Below are positions 9,904 through 19,271 of a stretch of 64,000 nucleotides of DNA, one piece after another (positions within the stretch are counted from its first letter, which is position 1; the number at the start of each line of letters is the position of its first letter). Under the pieces are notes generated by a model. It saw only the letters and a list, made by a program, of their open reading frames with translations. It ran no database searches and was not told where the DNA came from. The stretch is taken from positions 87,721-151,720 of the forward strand of contig JAIVFH010000087.1 of the NCBI GenBank assembly GCA_025765595.1, written 5' to 3'. This DNA comes from Obelidium mucronatum (Eukaryota; Chytridiomycota; Chytridiomycetes; Chytridiales; Chytriomycetaceae). The position numbers and the translations under genes were made by a program.

Positions 9904-11742
9904 ATGACTGTCACAGTATGTATCGAACTTGGTCCAACAAAAGAAAGGACACTCACTCACTCACTCACTCACGACACTTCGCAGTTTGCTTCGATCGGAG
10001 CATCGGTGCGCATCGCCGGCAATCTGGCGTCGCAGTTTGGCGCAGTGACGCCGACCAGCATGCAGACGGCGCTGTTCCCGGCGCTGCTCAGCCACCGCGA
10101 CGTGGTGCTCAAGGACGCCACGGGCACGGGCAAGTCGCTCGGGCTGCTCGCGGCGCTGCTGAGCAAGAAGACGCCGCTTGTCGTCGACGCGCGCAGCGGC
10201 CGCAAGACGCGCTACACGGGCGCCGTGCTCGTCGCGCCGACGGCCGAGCTCGCGCTGCAGCTGCACGGCTGGGCGCGCGCGCTGCTCGGCGGCGGCGTGG
10301 CGGCGGCCGACGTGGCGAAGCACGTGCAGGTGCTCGTGCCGGCCGCCGGCGACGCCGACCGCGCGGCCCAGCACGCGCTGGCGGCGGCGCTGCGCCCGGC
10401 GCTGCTGATTGGCACGCCGCGCCGCCTGCTCGACGCGGTTGCCGCCGGCGCGTGCGACGTGGCGCGGCTGCAGACGCTGGTGCTCGACGAGGCCGACGCC
10501 CTGGTGCGCGTGCCGACGCGCTTCGAGACAAACAAGGAGAAGCTGAACCGCCTCAACCACCCGCTGTACGCCGAGCTGCTGGTTGACCACATTCTCAAAG
10601 TCAGGCGGCCCGAGAGCGTCGGCGGGTCCGTCGGGAAGAAGAAGCTGCAACTACATCAACACCAACAACAGCAACAACAACATCAACAACAACATCAACA
10701 TCAACATCATCAACAACGCGAGACGCTCGCCCCGCTGCCAGCCTCAATCAACAGGGCCCAGCAGTACACCTCAACTATTCTGGAAACTCGCGTGCGCAGC
10801 AATCCTGCGGCTGTCGTGGATGCCGCGGCCGCGCGGCGGCTGCAGGTTGTCATATGCTCGGCTACAATGAATAACCCCGTCCGGAAAGAGCTCGAGAGAA
10901 TGCGCGGCTGGATCGTGGACCCTATTTTAATGGATGTGAATGGGACCCATAGTGCCCCTTCAAGTATCGAGCACACTTGTTTGGTTGTTTCTAGAGACGG
11001 AACGAGTGTTCGAAACATGTACTCTAAAGCTGAACAAGACAAATTGCACGCCGAAGCCATCAGTAGCAGAAACGCCACGGCCGACCGTAGTAAAAATAAC
11101 AAGGAACCTGACCCAGTATGGGTGGAGAAAATGAAATATCCTGCTTTGGAGGATGATGATCCGCGGATGATCAAGATTGTTGCGTCTCTTTGCAAAAAAG
11201 AATCGGTTCATCGCGGAATACTATTTCTCAACTCGAATATTTCATGTGCAAGAGTCGTGGATCAGCTGAAAAAACTTGGAATCAAGGCTGCTCGTATTTC
11301 AGAAGATGTGGATTACCAAGCCGCTATTTCAAATTACATGTCCCACACACCGCCAACGTCAAATGCAGATTCACTCGATGCAACAACGGATTCCATTGAA
11401 GACACAGGCATTGAATCACCAGTGACAGCACCAATAACAACATCAACAAATCCAACAACTACTCCGGTCATCAAGTCGTCTCTATTCTTTCAAAGTAACC
11501 AGGAACTCATGGTGATATCTGAGCACAATGCACGAGGGCTTGATCTCCCAGATGTCAGTCACGTGTTCCTTGTTGGCCCGCCGTCATCTCCTGCGAGCTA
11601 TTTACACATGTCCGGAAGAGTTGGGCGGTTTGGTAAAGCGGGGAAATGCATTTTGGTATTGGGAGGGGAGCGGTACGAGCGGAAAATGGCAGATGTCTTT
11701 AACCTGTTATCAATCACGCCAAGCGAATACAAGAGTATTTAA
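9904..11742 (+). CDS. DEAD-box RNA helicase, possibly mitochondrial (Mrh4/DDX28-like)
   Basis: ATP-dependent RNA helicase. A short first exon (ATG ACT GTC ACA) is followed by a perfect GTATGT donor. I propose an intron 9916-9984, ending TTCGCAG and containing TCAC repeats, that joins to FASIGASVRIAG. Motifs in order: Q-like PTSMQ, I ATGTGKS, Ia PTAELALQ, Ib GTPRRLL, II DEAD, III SAT, then V ARGLDLPD and VI HMSGRVGRFG in the C-terminal RecA lobe. Two insertions break the core: a His/Gln repeat at about 10,646-10,715 and a Ser/Thr-rich stretch at 11,350-11,470. Motif VI has HMSGRVGR rather than HRxGRxGR, a variation also seen in divergent mitochondrial helicases. The first lobe (9,990-10,620) is strikingly GC-rich and the rest is not. 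The mitochondrial assignment is inference; the N-terminus is not clearly a presequence. Confidence 0.8.
   Translation: MTVTVCIELGPTKERTLTHSLTHDTSQFASIGASVRIAGNLASQFGAVTPTSMQTALFPALLSHRDVVLKDATGTGKSLGLLAALLSKKTPLVVDARSGRKTRYTGAVLVAPTAELALQLHGWARALLGGGVAAADVAKHVQVLVPAAGDADRAAQHALAAALRPALLIGTPRRLLDAVAAGACDVARLQTLVLDEADALVRVPTRFETNKEKLNRLNHPLYAELLVDHILKVRRPESVGGSVGKKKLQLHQHQQQQQQHQQQHQHQHHQQRETLAPLPASINRAQQYTSTILETRVRSNPAAVVDAAAARRLQVVICSATMNNPVRKELERMRGWIVDPILMDVNGTHSAPSSIEHTCLVVSRDGTSVRNMYSKAEQDKLHAEAISSRNATADRSKNNKEPDPVWVEKMKYPALEDDDPRMIKIVASLCKKESVHRGILFLNSNISCARVVDQLKKLGIKAARISEDVDYQAAISNYMSHTPPTSNADSLDATTDSIEDTGIESPVTAPITTSTNPTTTPVIKSSLFFQSNQELMVISEHNARGLDLPDVSHVFLVGPPSSPASYLHMSGRVGRFGKAGKCILVLGGERYERKMADVFNLLSITPSEYKSI
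10646..10715 (+). repeat. CAA/CAT repeat coding a His-Gln tract
   Basis: Imperfect CAA/CAT/CAG triplet repeat within the helicase ORF, between motif II and motif III. It is in frame, so length changes would alter only the tract length. Confidence 0.85.
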
Positions 11743-11956
11743 AAGAAGAGAATGTATGATTTTGCCTTTCGATAGCAACATGAAAAAAAAAATAGCGAAT
11801 CACTTTTCTATTTCTTGTTGGTGCTGGCTTCGGCACCCCAAGCAAAGATTTTCTGTCAACCAATTTTATACTCATTTTTTTTTCCCCCAACATTCAAAGA
11901 CTGACGGCACTCTCTGTCTCCTCCTCTCTCGCCCCCCACACTCCCACTATCAGAGA

Positions 11957-13727
11957 ATGTCTGAATCGGTGGAACGCTTCAAAGGACTGGACATGATCTA
12001 TGAGCCTATAGACGAATACTCAGTGTATGCAGTGCAGACGTTTGTGAAGCAAGAAGAGTCACAGGTTTCTGTAGTCAAAGGCGATGCATTAGAGCTGCTC
12101 GATGATTCCAACAGCTATTGGTGGCTCATTCGATGCCACAAGACAGAAGAGGTAAGCCCTTAGTCACTTTTTTTTTTTTCTTCTTTCCTTCATTCGTGAT
12201 GAGATCAAAACATGTGATGCAAACAACCCCTCAACACAATGAACTGGCGAAAAAAAAAGCGCATCCCCTCTCCCCCCTATTTCTTTTTCTCATCGTTCAT
12301 GGTCTTTGTTTTTTTAGATTGGCTATGTACCTGCTGAAAACATTGAAACCCCAAACGAACGACTCGCTCGTCTGAATGAAAAGCGGAATGTGATTCTGGG
12401 TGGATTGACCTCATCCGAGTCCATGGAGGTGGATGAATCAGCATCAGCATCAGCATCAGCATCGGCATCAATAACACCAGCAGGAGCATCACAACTCCAA
12501 ACTACCAGCATCAATAGCACAAGAAGCTTCAGCGGAACCAGTCGAGCCACCACCACGTCGAATACTTCAAATTCAACCAATTCACGCACACGCAAGATTT
12601 CGTTTGCGCCTACGCTTTCGCTTATTGAGTTTGAGTTTGAAAGCGATCACGACGACAACAACGGCGACAATGATAATGACGAGGGGGAGGATTCTTCTGC
12701 GGCGGCGGCGGCGGCGGTTGACGGATGGACGACTGCGGCAGCGGTGCCGCTGGAGCGGCATTCATTCGATGATGCGATGCTGCGGCGTCCGGCGGCGGCG
12801 GAGGACAGTGGACGCAGTGGTGCCGCCGCAATCCCGCTGCCGTCTGCCTTCACCAGCAAAAGAAGTCACTCGATAACAAGTCTCGAAACACCGAGGAGCA
12901 GTGTGGGACCTTTGACTCGAAGGGCCACTTTCGTCTCCGCAATACAGCAGCAACAACAGCGGAAGCATGGCAGCAGTATTCACAACCTGTTGTCAAAGTT
13001 TACTGTGAAGACGGCTGGGAGCAAAACTCACAGTTATAGCCACAGCAGCAATAATATTAACAGCAACAATCTCAACAGCATTCGCCCACCAAAATCATTA
13101 ATACCACCACCAATAACGCCACTGTCCACACCACTCTCTCCGCCTCCCCCGAAACCACACTCGCTATCATCACTCCTACCACCACCACCACCACCGCCAG
13201 CAGCAGCACTATCCTCATCATCATCATTACAAACACCCAACATGATCCGAATCTATCGCGGAAACAAGATCACACATCCTGCAACATTCAAGACTCTCAA
13301 ACTGACGCCAACAATGACAACCAAGGAACTGCTAATTTCCACGCTATCTCGATTTCAGCCGCAAAGCGCCCACCGGTTGCATCCGTTGGAGGACTATTAC
13401 TTGTCGATTGTTGTCGTACATGGTAGTGGTGGCGGCGGCGATGATGATGATTGCATAGATGAGAAATTGCCTCTGGATGCAGTTGTTGTGGTGTACTTGG
13501 AATCAATTCAGATGAAAGAGAGGTTGTCGCCACTGCCGCTACGGCTGGGTCAAGACGTATCGTCGGGGTCAGGTTCAGTATCGTCATCATCAATGTCATC
13601 TGAGGCTGTTTTGATGGTGATGATGGAGTCTGAGGAGGAGGGAGGTGCTAGTGGTGGTGGTGGCGGTGGCGGCGGCGGGCAAGATGATTCTATCGAGATC
13701 AAGATTCTCATCAATAAGGTTTCCTAA
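11957..13727 (+). CDS. SH3 plus Ras-association domain protein, Bud14/Tea4-like
   Basis: Two exons, 11957-12151 and 12318-13727, separated by a 166-nt intron with a GTAAGC donor and a TTTTTTTAG acceptor. The SH3 domain spans the junction: YAVQTFVKQEESQVSVVKGD, then YWWLIRCHKTEE joined to IGYVPAENIETPNERLARL. The last stretch is a signature of fungal Bud14/Tea4 SH3 proteins, which link polarity sites to formins and PP1. A low-complexity middle follows (Ser/Ala, Asp/Asn, polyPro at about 13,170-13,200). Then comes a region resembling a Ras-association fold: MIRIYRGN, TMTTKELLISTL, HPLEDYYLSIVVVHG and VVVVYLESIQMK, interrupted by a Gly/Asp loop. The C-terminus is Gly-rich. Likely a cortical adaptor; the RA call is by pattern and weaker than the SH3 call. 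Confidence 0.78.
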
Positions 13728-13821
13728 AACTTAATAAATATTTTCGTATAATTGCCCTTACTACTTTTTTTTTTTTTTTTTTTTTGCTTCTACACTGATG
13801 CTTTATTTTTTATTTTTGGTT

Positions 13822-14730
13822 TTAACTTTGGCCAAACGCCGAATTAGCACCTCCAAACACATCATTAAACACATGGCCCACTTTCTTTGATTCCATCCAC
13901 TGCCGAACCTGTGCCAAATCAGGCCGATTCCCTCTCCCCCCACGCATTTCAAACAAATGCGTGATTTCCGTCATATCCGTGAACGCTCGTCCCACAATCT
14001 CCTCCGATAGCATGAGCGTAATCTTTTTCTGATGTGATGGGACATCAGCCCATGAAACTGATTTGATTTCTGCAATGTATCTGTCGATGGCGGGGCCATC
14101 GCCTTCGCAACACACGACGGCAGGTTTTCCAGCCATGACAAAGCCAGTTAGGCCGTATGAAGGTGCCCATTCAACTAAATCGCCTCTTTTGCTTCTGGTT
14201 GACAATGAGACGAGGAGGAACCAGAACCGCTTTAGTTGTGGTAGTGGGTTGCCGGCATTGTCAGCAAGACCGCCTGGCACCAGCTCACGAGAATCTTTTG
14301 ACAATAAATCATTACCAAGTGCATTGCTGGTGCTGCTGCTGCTGCTGCTACAGTATGTCCCCAGAATATCCCGAACTGTTTCGATAACTCCAAGTACATC
14401 AGCCCCCTCGTTTTCAACAAGCGCTTGCAGCTCAGAATGCGTCTGCCTTGTCATCCATTCTTCATATTTGATGCTCAATTCAATGGGATCTGATTGTTGT
14501 GTTGTGTTGCTGCCGCTACCGATGGGAAGAGAGACGATCAAGTGTGCGGCGGGAGTTGATGGATGACTTTCATGGGCGATTTGAATGCTGACCACGATTT
14601 CGGGGATATCTTTGGTATTGGTTTCGTCGAGCGGTAAGAGAGTGGGAAGGTTCGGCGGGTGGATGATTGTAAAGTCGTTTGTTGGTTCGAACATGCATTG
14701 AAGGAGGTCGAATGTTGTGAGGTTGTCCAT
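13822..14730 (-). CDS. RWDD2-type protein (RWD domain plus DUF1115)
   Basis: Single-exon ORF of 302 residues, intact. The N-terminal ~150 residues look like an RWD domain (DLLQCMFEPTNDFTI, a Pro-rich turn, and a C-terminal helix around LQALVENEGADVLGVIETV). The C-terminal half matches the RWDD2/Prp3-C domain: RFWFLLVSLSTRSKRGDLVE, APSYGLTGFVMAGKPAVVCC, then an EIKSVSWADVPSHQKK helix. Function in the family is unclear; RWD domains bind E2 or kinase partners. Tail-to-tail with the SH3/RA gene, with a T20-plus run between them. The last ordinary host gene before the transposon-rich part. Confidence 0.85.
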   Translation of the reverse strand: MDNLTTFDLLQCMFEPTNDFTIIHPPNLPTLLPLDETNTKDIPEIVVSIQIAHESHPSTPAAHLIVSLPIGSGSNTTQQSDPIELSIKYEEWMTRQTHSELQALVENEGADVLGVIETVRDILGTYCSSSSSSTSNALGNDLLSKDSRELVPGGLADNAGNPLPQLKRFWFLLVSLSTRSKRGDLVEWAPSYGLTGFVMAGKPAVVCCEGDGPAIDRYIAEIKSVSWADVPSHQKKITLMLSEEIVGRAFTDMTEITHLFEMRGGRGNRPDLAQVRQWMESKKVGHVFNDVFGGANSAFGQS

Positions 14731-15890
14731 TTCTCCACCCCTTTTTTTATATATAAGATGTCGTTTTGAATTTGTTATTATTTATTGCTAAGGACCAGTA
14801 GCCTTGCTTCTTGTGCTTTTGGATGGTTTTTTAGTAATAAACACTATGGTGCTGAATTATAACTGCCCAGTGCCGACAAGCCAAAAAAAAAAAAAAAAGT
14901 ATTTAACTATCTGCAAAATCCTCATAAAATCCAGCTGTCCTGGATTTTTTGAGGTTACGTTGTTTTCTCCAAATAAATCCCAGAATATCTGCCAACCTTT
15001 AAAGGCAAATAACATAAATTATAAATAGATATCTCCTCCAAATTTGGCCCCTGACAAAGAAAAGGAATTTAGAGGGACATCCAAAATCATGACTATTCAA
15101 ACATGATCTTAAATTCAAAATATCAATTTCAAAAGATTGTGGCTGATGCATGCAGTTATCATGTTTTGAAACAGCTTCTTGAACTTGACTTTGGCTGCAG
15201 AAGATTTTGACAAAAGAGTCTAGAGATCAGGAACAAAATCCTCATGATCTTTGAGCAAATGTAACAATTTTTGGGGTTATTGCCAAGCTTAGCTGTCCTT
15301 GATTTTAATTTCACTATAGCATTGAATTACTTGCAATGCAGTTTTCCGAGTCCCCACCAACTGAGACAGAAGTTAGTTGACAATCGTATTTCTGTGAGAA
15401 TGTAGCATGCAATTATTGTATGCATGTTTTGGAACAGCTTCTTGAACTTGGCTTTGGCTGCAAAAGGTTTATCCTCATGATCTTTGAGCAGCTGTAACAA
15501 TTTTGGGGTTTATTGCCCAGCTCAGCTGTCCTTGGTTTCATTTCATTATTCATTACAGCATTGAATTACTTGCAATGGAGCCCGGTTCCTTTCTCAGAAG
15601 TTCTTCCAAGGCACCCCCAACTGTTTTGAACAACAATCATTTGAATTGGATGTGTCAGCCTTCGGCAATGTGGCCTCAAAGGGTGTTAAGTGGCTTTGAA
15701 ACATGTGGATCATGGTACTAGAATAAGCGTGTTAGTGAGAAATGGGGCATTAGTGTATCCCGGGGGAAATACCAGAAGGTATATAAGAAAAAGTGTTAGA
15801 ACTAAAGAAAAGAGAACTTGTTAGAACTAAAGAAAAGAGAACTTTCCACAAAACTAGTGTGCTATACACACTGATCACTCACCGTGATCT
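14731..15890. repeat. Non-coding region with a diverged internal duplication
   Basis: No credible gene. Two blocks recur in the same order: a block around 15,145-15,205 returns at 15,408-15,470 (shared AACAGCTTCTTGAACTTG), and a block at 15,238-15,340 returns at 15,471-15,576 (shared TCCTCATGATCTTTGAGCA and CATTGAATTACTTGCAATG). This is a direct duplication of about 200-260 bp with some 15-20% divergence. A separate 25-bp unit, GTTAGAACTAAAGAAAAGAG plus AACTT, is tandemly doubled at about 15,795-15,845. Probably an old mobile-element relic. Confidence 0.6.
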
Positions 15891-16486
15891 TTGATACAAA
15901 GTGGTGGTTCAAGTGCTATGGGTCTCCGATCGAGTACTCACTTGCTCCAATCACCAGGGTTGAAATCAATGTCGATGGACACCAAAACCGCTATAAGCAA
16001 GAACAAAGGGTTGACTGAGTATGACTGCGGTTTAAACGATCTCTTGATTGAACCTGCAGAAGTTGAAATTGATGTCAGGCACATGAATTCCAACCAAAAA
16101 TTGCCATTCCAACCACCCCCCAAAAATGTTCAAAACATTGTCACAAACACATCTTCCAAACTACACCCTTGCAAACTTCAAAACATATGTATTTTTATTT
16201 GCTTTTTTTCTCACACAAAGTTTTATAAGATTGTCATTAGTAATAAAGAAGATAGACTTCAGTTCCTCCACTCACTCATTGTGACCCAAAACATGTTGAT
16301 CAAAGGCGTTCTGCCACCCACACTTGTGTGCAGGGCAGATGCAATACTTATTACAGATGCTGCAGTTGAGCCAAGCCGCGCTTGATTGCCAGATCTTGGT
16401 GCAGCGTTGGTTTTCTGTTTCTCTGCGACAGGTTTTTGCATCTTTGGCAGCCAATTTGGTTGCTCCCACCCTCTCTTACGTGTCTT

Positions 16487-18004
16487 TCAATTCTCTTTCT
16501 TTTCTTTTGAGGCCTTTTGCTTTGATTCCTTGGCTTCAACGGCTGCTTGCTGTTCCTGGTGGAGTTCTTCAAACGAATAAACTCTGTTGGTCTTGACAAC
16601 TGATTCGCCCTTTGCTGCAACTTTCTTCACTGGTGGAGCTGTTCCCATAGTCTTGAAGACCTCGAGGAACTTGGCGACCTCAGGATTGTGGGCATTGGCA
16701 AGAGTGGAAGGGTCACCAATGTTGAGTGACGCATTTTCCAGGATTTTTTCTTTAGACCAGAGAAAGATGCCCGTAGACTTGAAAGCAGATTGGATCCATT
16801 CAGGCCAAATTGAGTTTCGAGCTTCCATAGTAATTGGAACCAGTTCTTCCCCAAGGGATGCAAGGTTACAGATCCAAAAGCTCCGTTTCTGTTGAAATAG
16901 GCGTACAATTGTCCGCTTTAAATTTGCAAAAATCACCTCATCCAGAGGCTGCAAGAAATGTGTAGTGTTTGCAGGTAGGAAGAAGCCGTTGATGCCAAGC
17001 TTGAGGCAGTGGTCAAGGGTGTCAGCGGTCCTGTGGACGCCAAGGTTGTCCAGCAATAGAACAGGCGTCAAACCTGGGTGCAAAATCTCCCAACAAGCTT
17101 TAAACTCCAAAAGAACAGGTAATCATTGCTCCTCGCTCAAGAAACCAGTTTCGCTGAACACAATCTTGCATGGTACTGAGCCTCTGGCGTTGGCTGTGGT
17201 CTCTGGGTCTTTAATCTCAAGGTTTCCGAATTTGGTTGGAAGGACAAAAATGTCCAAAACTCGCTCTCCTGACGCTGTCACAAATGGAATGAAGCTGGCA
17301 ACCTTGCCTCTGGAGCCAGTTATCTCGCTGGGACAGGGGACTGCAGTGCTGACCAGAGCCTGAGAGCTGGAAGAACTGTTTTCAAGCGTGAGGCTCATTT
17401 TGTCAACATTGACCAGATTTGGCCAGCTAAAACGGCCAGACGCCATCCAGGCTTCAAACTGCTCCACCCGTTTGGCGATATCCTCTTTGGTAAGCGGATC
17501 TGTTTGTGCCTTGCTTATAGCTTTGTGAACTAGATCTGAATGGCGCTTGATGAACTTGGGATACCATGCCTTTGCCGACCATGTTGAACCAGGATTCTTG
17601 GCATGATCGTACTCAGTGACCAACGCTATGAAGTCTGTTCAAGCCATTGGACAGTGGCAGATCAATCTTGCCTCAAGAAAGGCTGTGAACATTTGTTTGC
17701 CACCATCCGAGAAGCGCTGGTTGCCATGGGAATGTCTCTCATTCTTGTCCATGCGTCTGTAGATGGATCAAACTGCCTCTTGTTTGATCTTGAGGTTTCC
17801 AGCAACAGTTTGGGATGCCTTCTTGATGGAATGGTTGTTATTCACCAAGTTGGTGACATCGTCAAAAACTTGCTTGCGCACAGAGCTATTCCGCTGGGCT
17901 GGTGCCTTGGTATACTTTGGAATCTTCATTTGATGTGTGCAAAATTTGGAGGCGTTATGAATAAAGGCAGTTGATTTATTTGGTTTTGAACTTTTTTGGA
18001 GCAT
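16487..18004 (-). pseudogene. pogo/Tigger-like DDE transposase pseudogene
   Basis: One reading frame of about 506 codons with three in-frame stops, all TGA (near 17,771, 17,632 and 17,124). N-terminal part: a helix-turn-helix-like NNNHSIKKASQTVAGN. Middle: a CENP-B/Tc5-like stretch KAWYPKFIKRHSDLVHKA. Catalytic part: LVNVDKM at the first acidic position, LLLDNLGVHR with the second Asp, and PANTTHFLQPLDEVIFANLK with the third. The first motif is usually N-x-D-E, and here Glu is replaced by Lys. Terminal inverted repeats were not found by eye. No frameshift, so decay is recent or limited to nonsense changes. Confidence 0.75.
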
Positions 18005-18199
18005 GGTCGGATTAGCAATTTTTTGGTTGGATTGGCAATTTCACTCCATCCTAAAATAGGACCCAACAAAAGAACTTATCTCAACCACATGGCATAAGCT
18101 ATTGTAACCGAGATCCGTGATTGGAGTTTGATTCAAAGTCACACTTTCCAATAACAATTAGTGACAGAGAAGAAAAACTACAAAAATAAAAACATTAAA

Positions 18200-18544
18200 A
18201 TGTCAGAAACTGACAATGACATGCCTCAAGTCATAGAATTTACAAACTGGAGATCTCAGTGCGACATTGAGATGGCAGAGATCTCAACAAAGATGGCACA
18301 TGAAATGGTCCATGGCAATCCAACCAACCACAAGTGGGCAAACCTCTCCAAAGAAGAGAGAGTAGAACTCATCAAAAGTTGGAGATCTTCTGGATTCCTG
18401 GTTAAATTGAGTGACACAGAACTCCGCTATTGGCTTCACACATCAGCAGGCTTGATGAATAGTGGAGGGGATTGCAGTGTGGAAGAAAAACGAGAAGCTC
18501 CTAAAACAGAACCTGAAAAAGGGCCATTTGATTTAAACAGATAA
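18200..18544 (+). CDS. Small orphan ORF next to the pogo-like element
   Basis: Intact 114-codon ORF starting MSETDNDMPQVIEFTNW. Charged and helix-rich, no transmembrane or cysteine motif. It lies divergently 195 bp upstream of the transposase start, so it could be a second gene of the same element or a stray reading frame. Not recognised. Confidence 0.35.
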   Translation: MSETDNDMPQVIEFTNWRSQCDIEMAEISTKMAHEMVHGNPTNHKWANLSKEERVELIKSWRSSGFLVKLSDTELRYWLHTSAGLMNSGGDCSVEEKREAPKTEPEKGPFDLNR

Positions 18545-18778
18545 TAATAAATGAAGATTTATTTTAGAATTGTTTAAGTTTTGTATTCCAAAAGACGTTT
18601 GTGCAAAACATGAAGTTCAACAAAAACTTGGAAACAAAAGCACACTCTTTTTTTCGAAAGCCTAAACTAAATAATCAGAATATATGAATTAAAATGTATC
18701 AGAAGATTGAGCCAATTTGATGCAACCGTAATAGTTTTAGAATGTTTCCAACAAACCTTAGTGGAAATTGTTGGCGGC

Positions 18779-18898
18779 ACATGAAACTCATGTTGCAAGC
18801 TCCATGTTTGGAAATTAAGTTTTAAATTCTCTCCAAAATCTCTCTAGTGCCCACAACTATCAGCTCAACTGTCTACAGAACCAGCACTGCTTCCAGTC
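18779..18898 (+). repeat. Small LTR (142-bp family), left part, split by the LINE
   Basis: Begins TGTTGG and follows the 142-bp LTR seen complete at 62,479-62,620. The rest of this copy continues at 27,750-27,776 on the far side of the LINE, so the LINE landed inside it. Confidence 0.8.
18883..18898. repeat. Target-site duplication of LINE, left copy
   Basis: AGCACTGCTTCCAGTC here and again at 27,750-27,765, flanking the LINE exactly. It is host LTR sequence duplicated on insertion. Confidence 0.85.
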
Positions 18899-19271
18899 AC
18901 TTTTTTTTTTTTTATATAGTGGTTTATTCTCCTCACTCCATTGTTTAAAATAAAGTATGTCGCTGCTGTTTCCAACCTCGCCACGGAGCAAACCCTCCAG
19001 CCTTGTGCAGGCGGCAGACTTGATTTTCCAACTCCTTCCTCAACTCCCAATCCCCCCTCCCATCCCCCAGCTCACCAGGAGCTACCACCAGTAGAAGCCT
19101 TGGGGGCCTCATTAAAAACCCCTGTGGGGAAAAGAGTGCCCCCATCCCGCCTCCCTTCCTCCATCTTGTGTCTTGCTTGCTTGTCTTGTTTCTGAGGTCT
19201 CTGGCTGAGATCCTCCCATTCGTCCGGGTCGCTGTCGTCCTGGCTTGTTGTCTATTCCATCATTCCTCCGT

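Noticed and set aside
10109..10650. Long Arg/Ala/Gly-rich ORFs in other frames of the helicase gene
   Set aside because: Shadow frames caused by the very GC-rich stretch; the plus frame carries all DEAD-box motifs.
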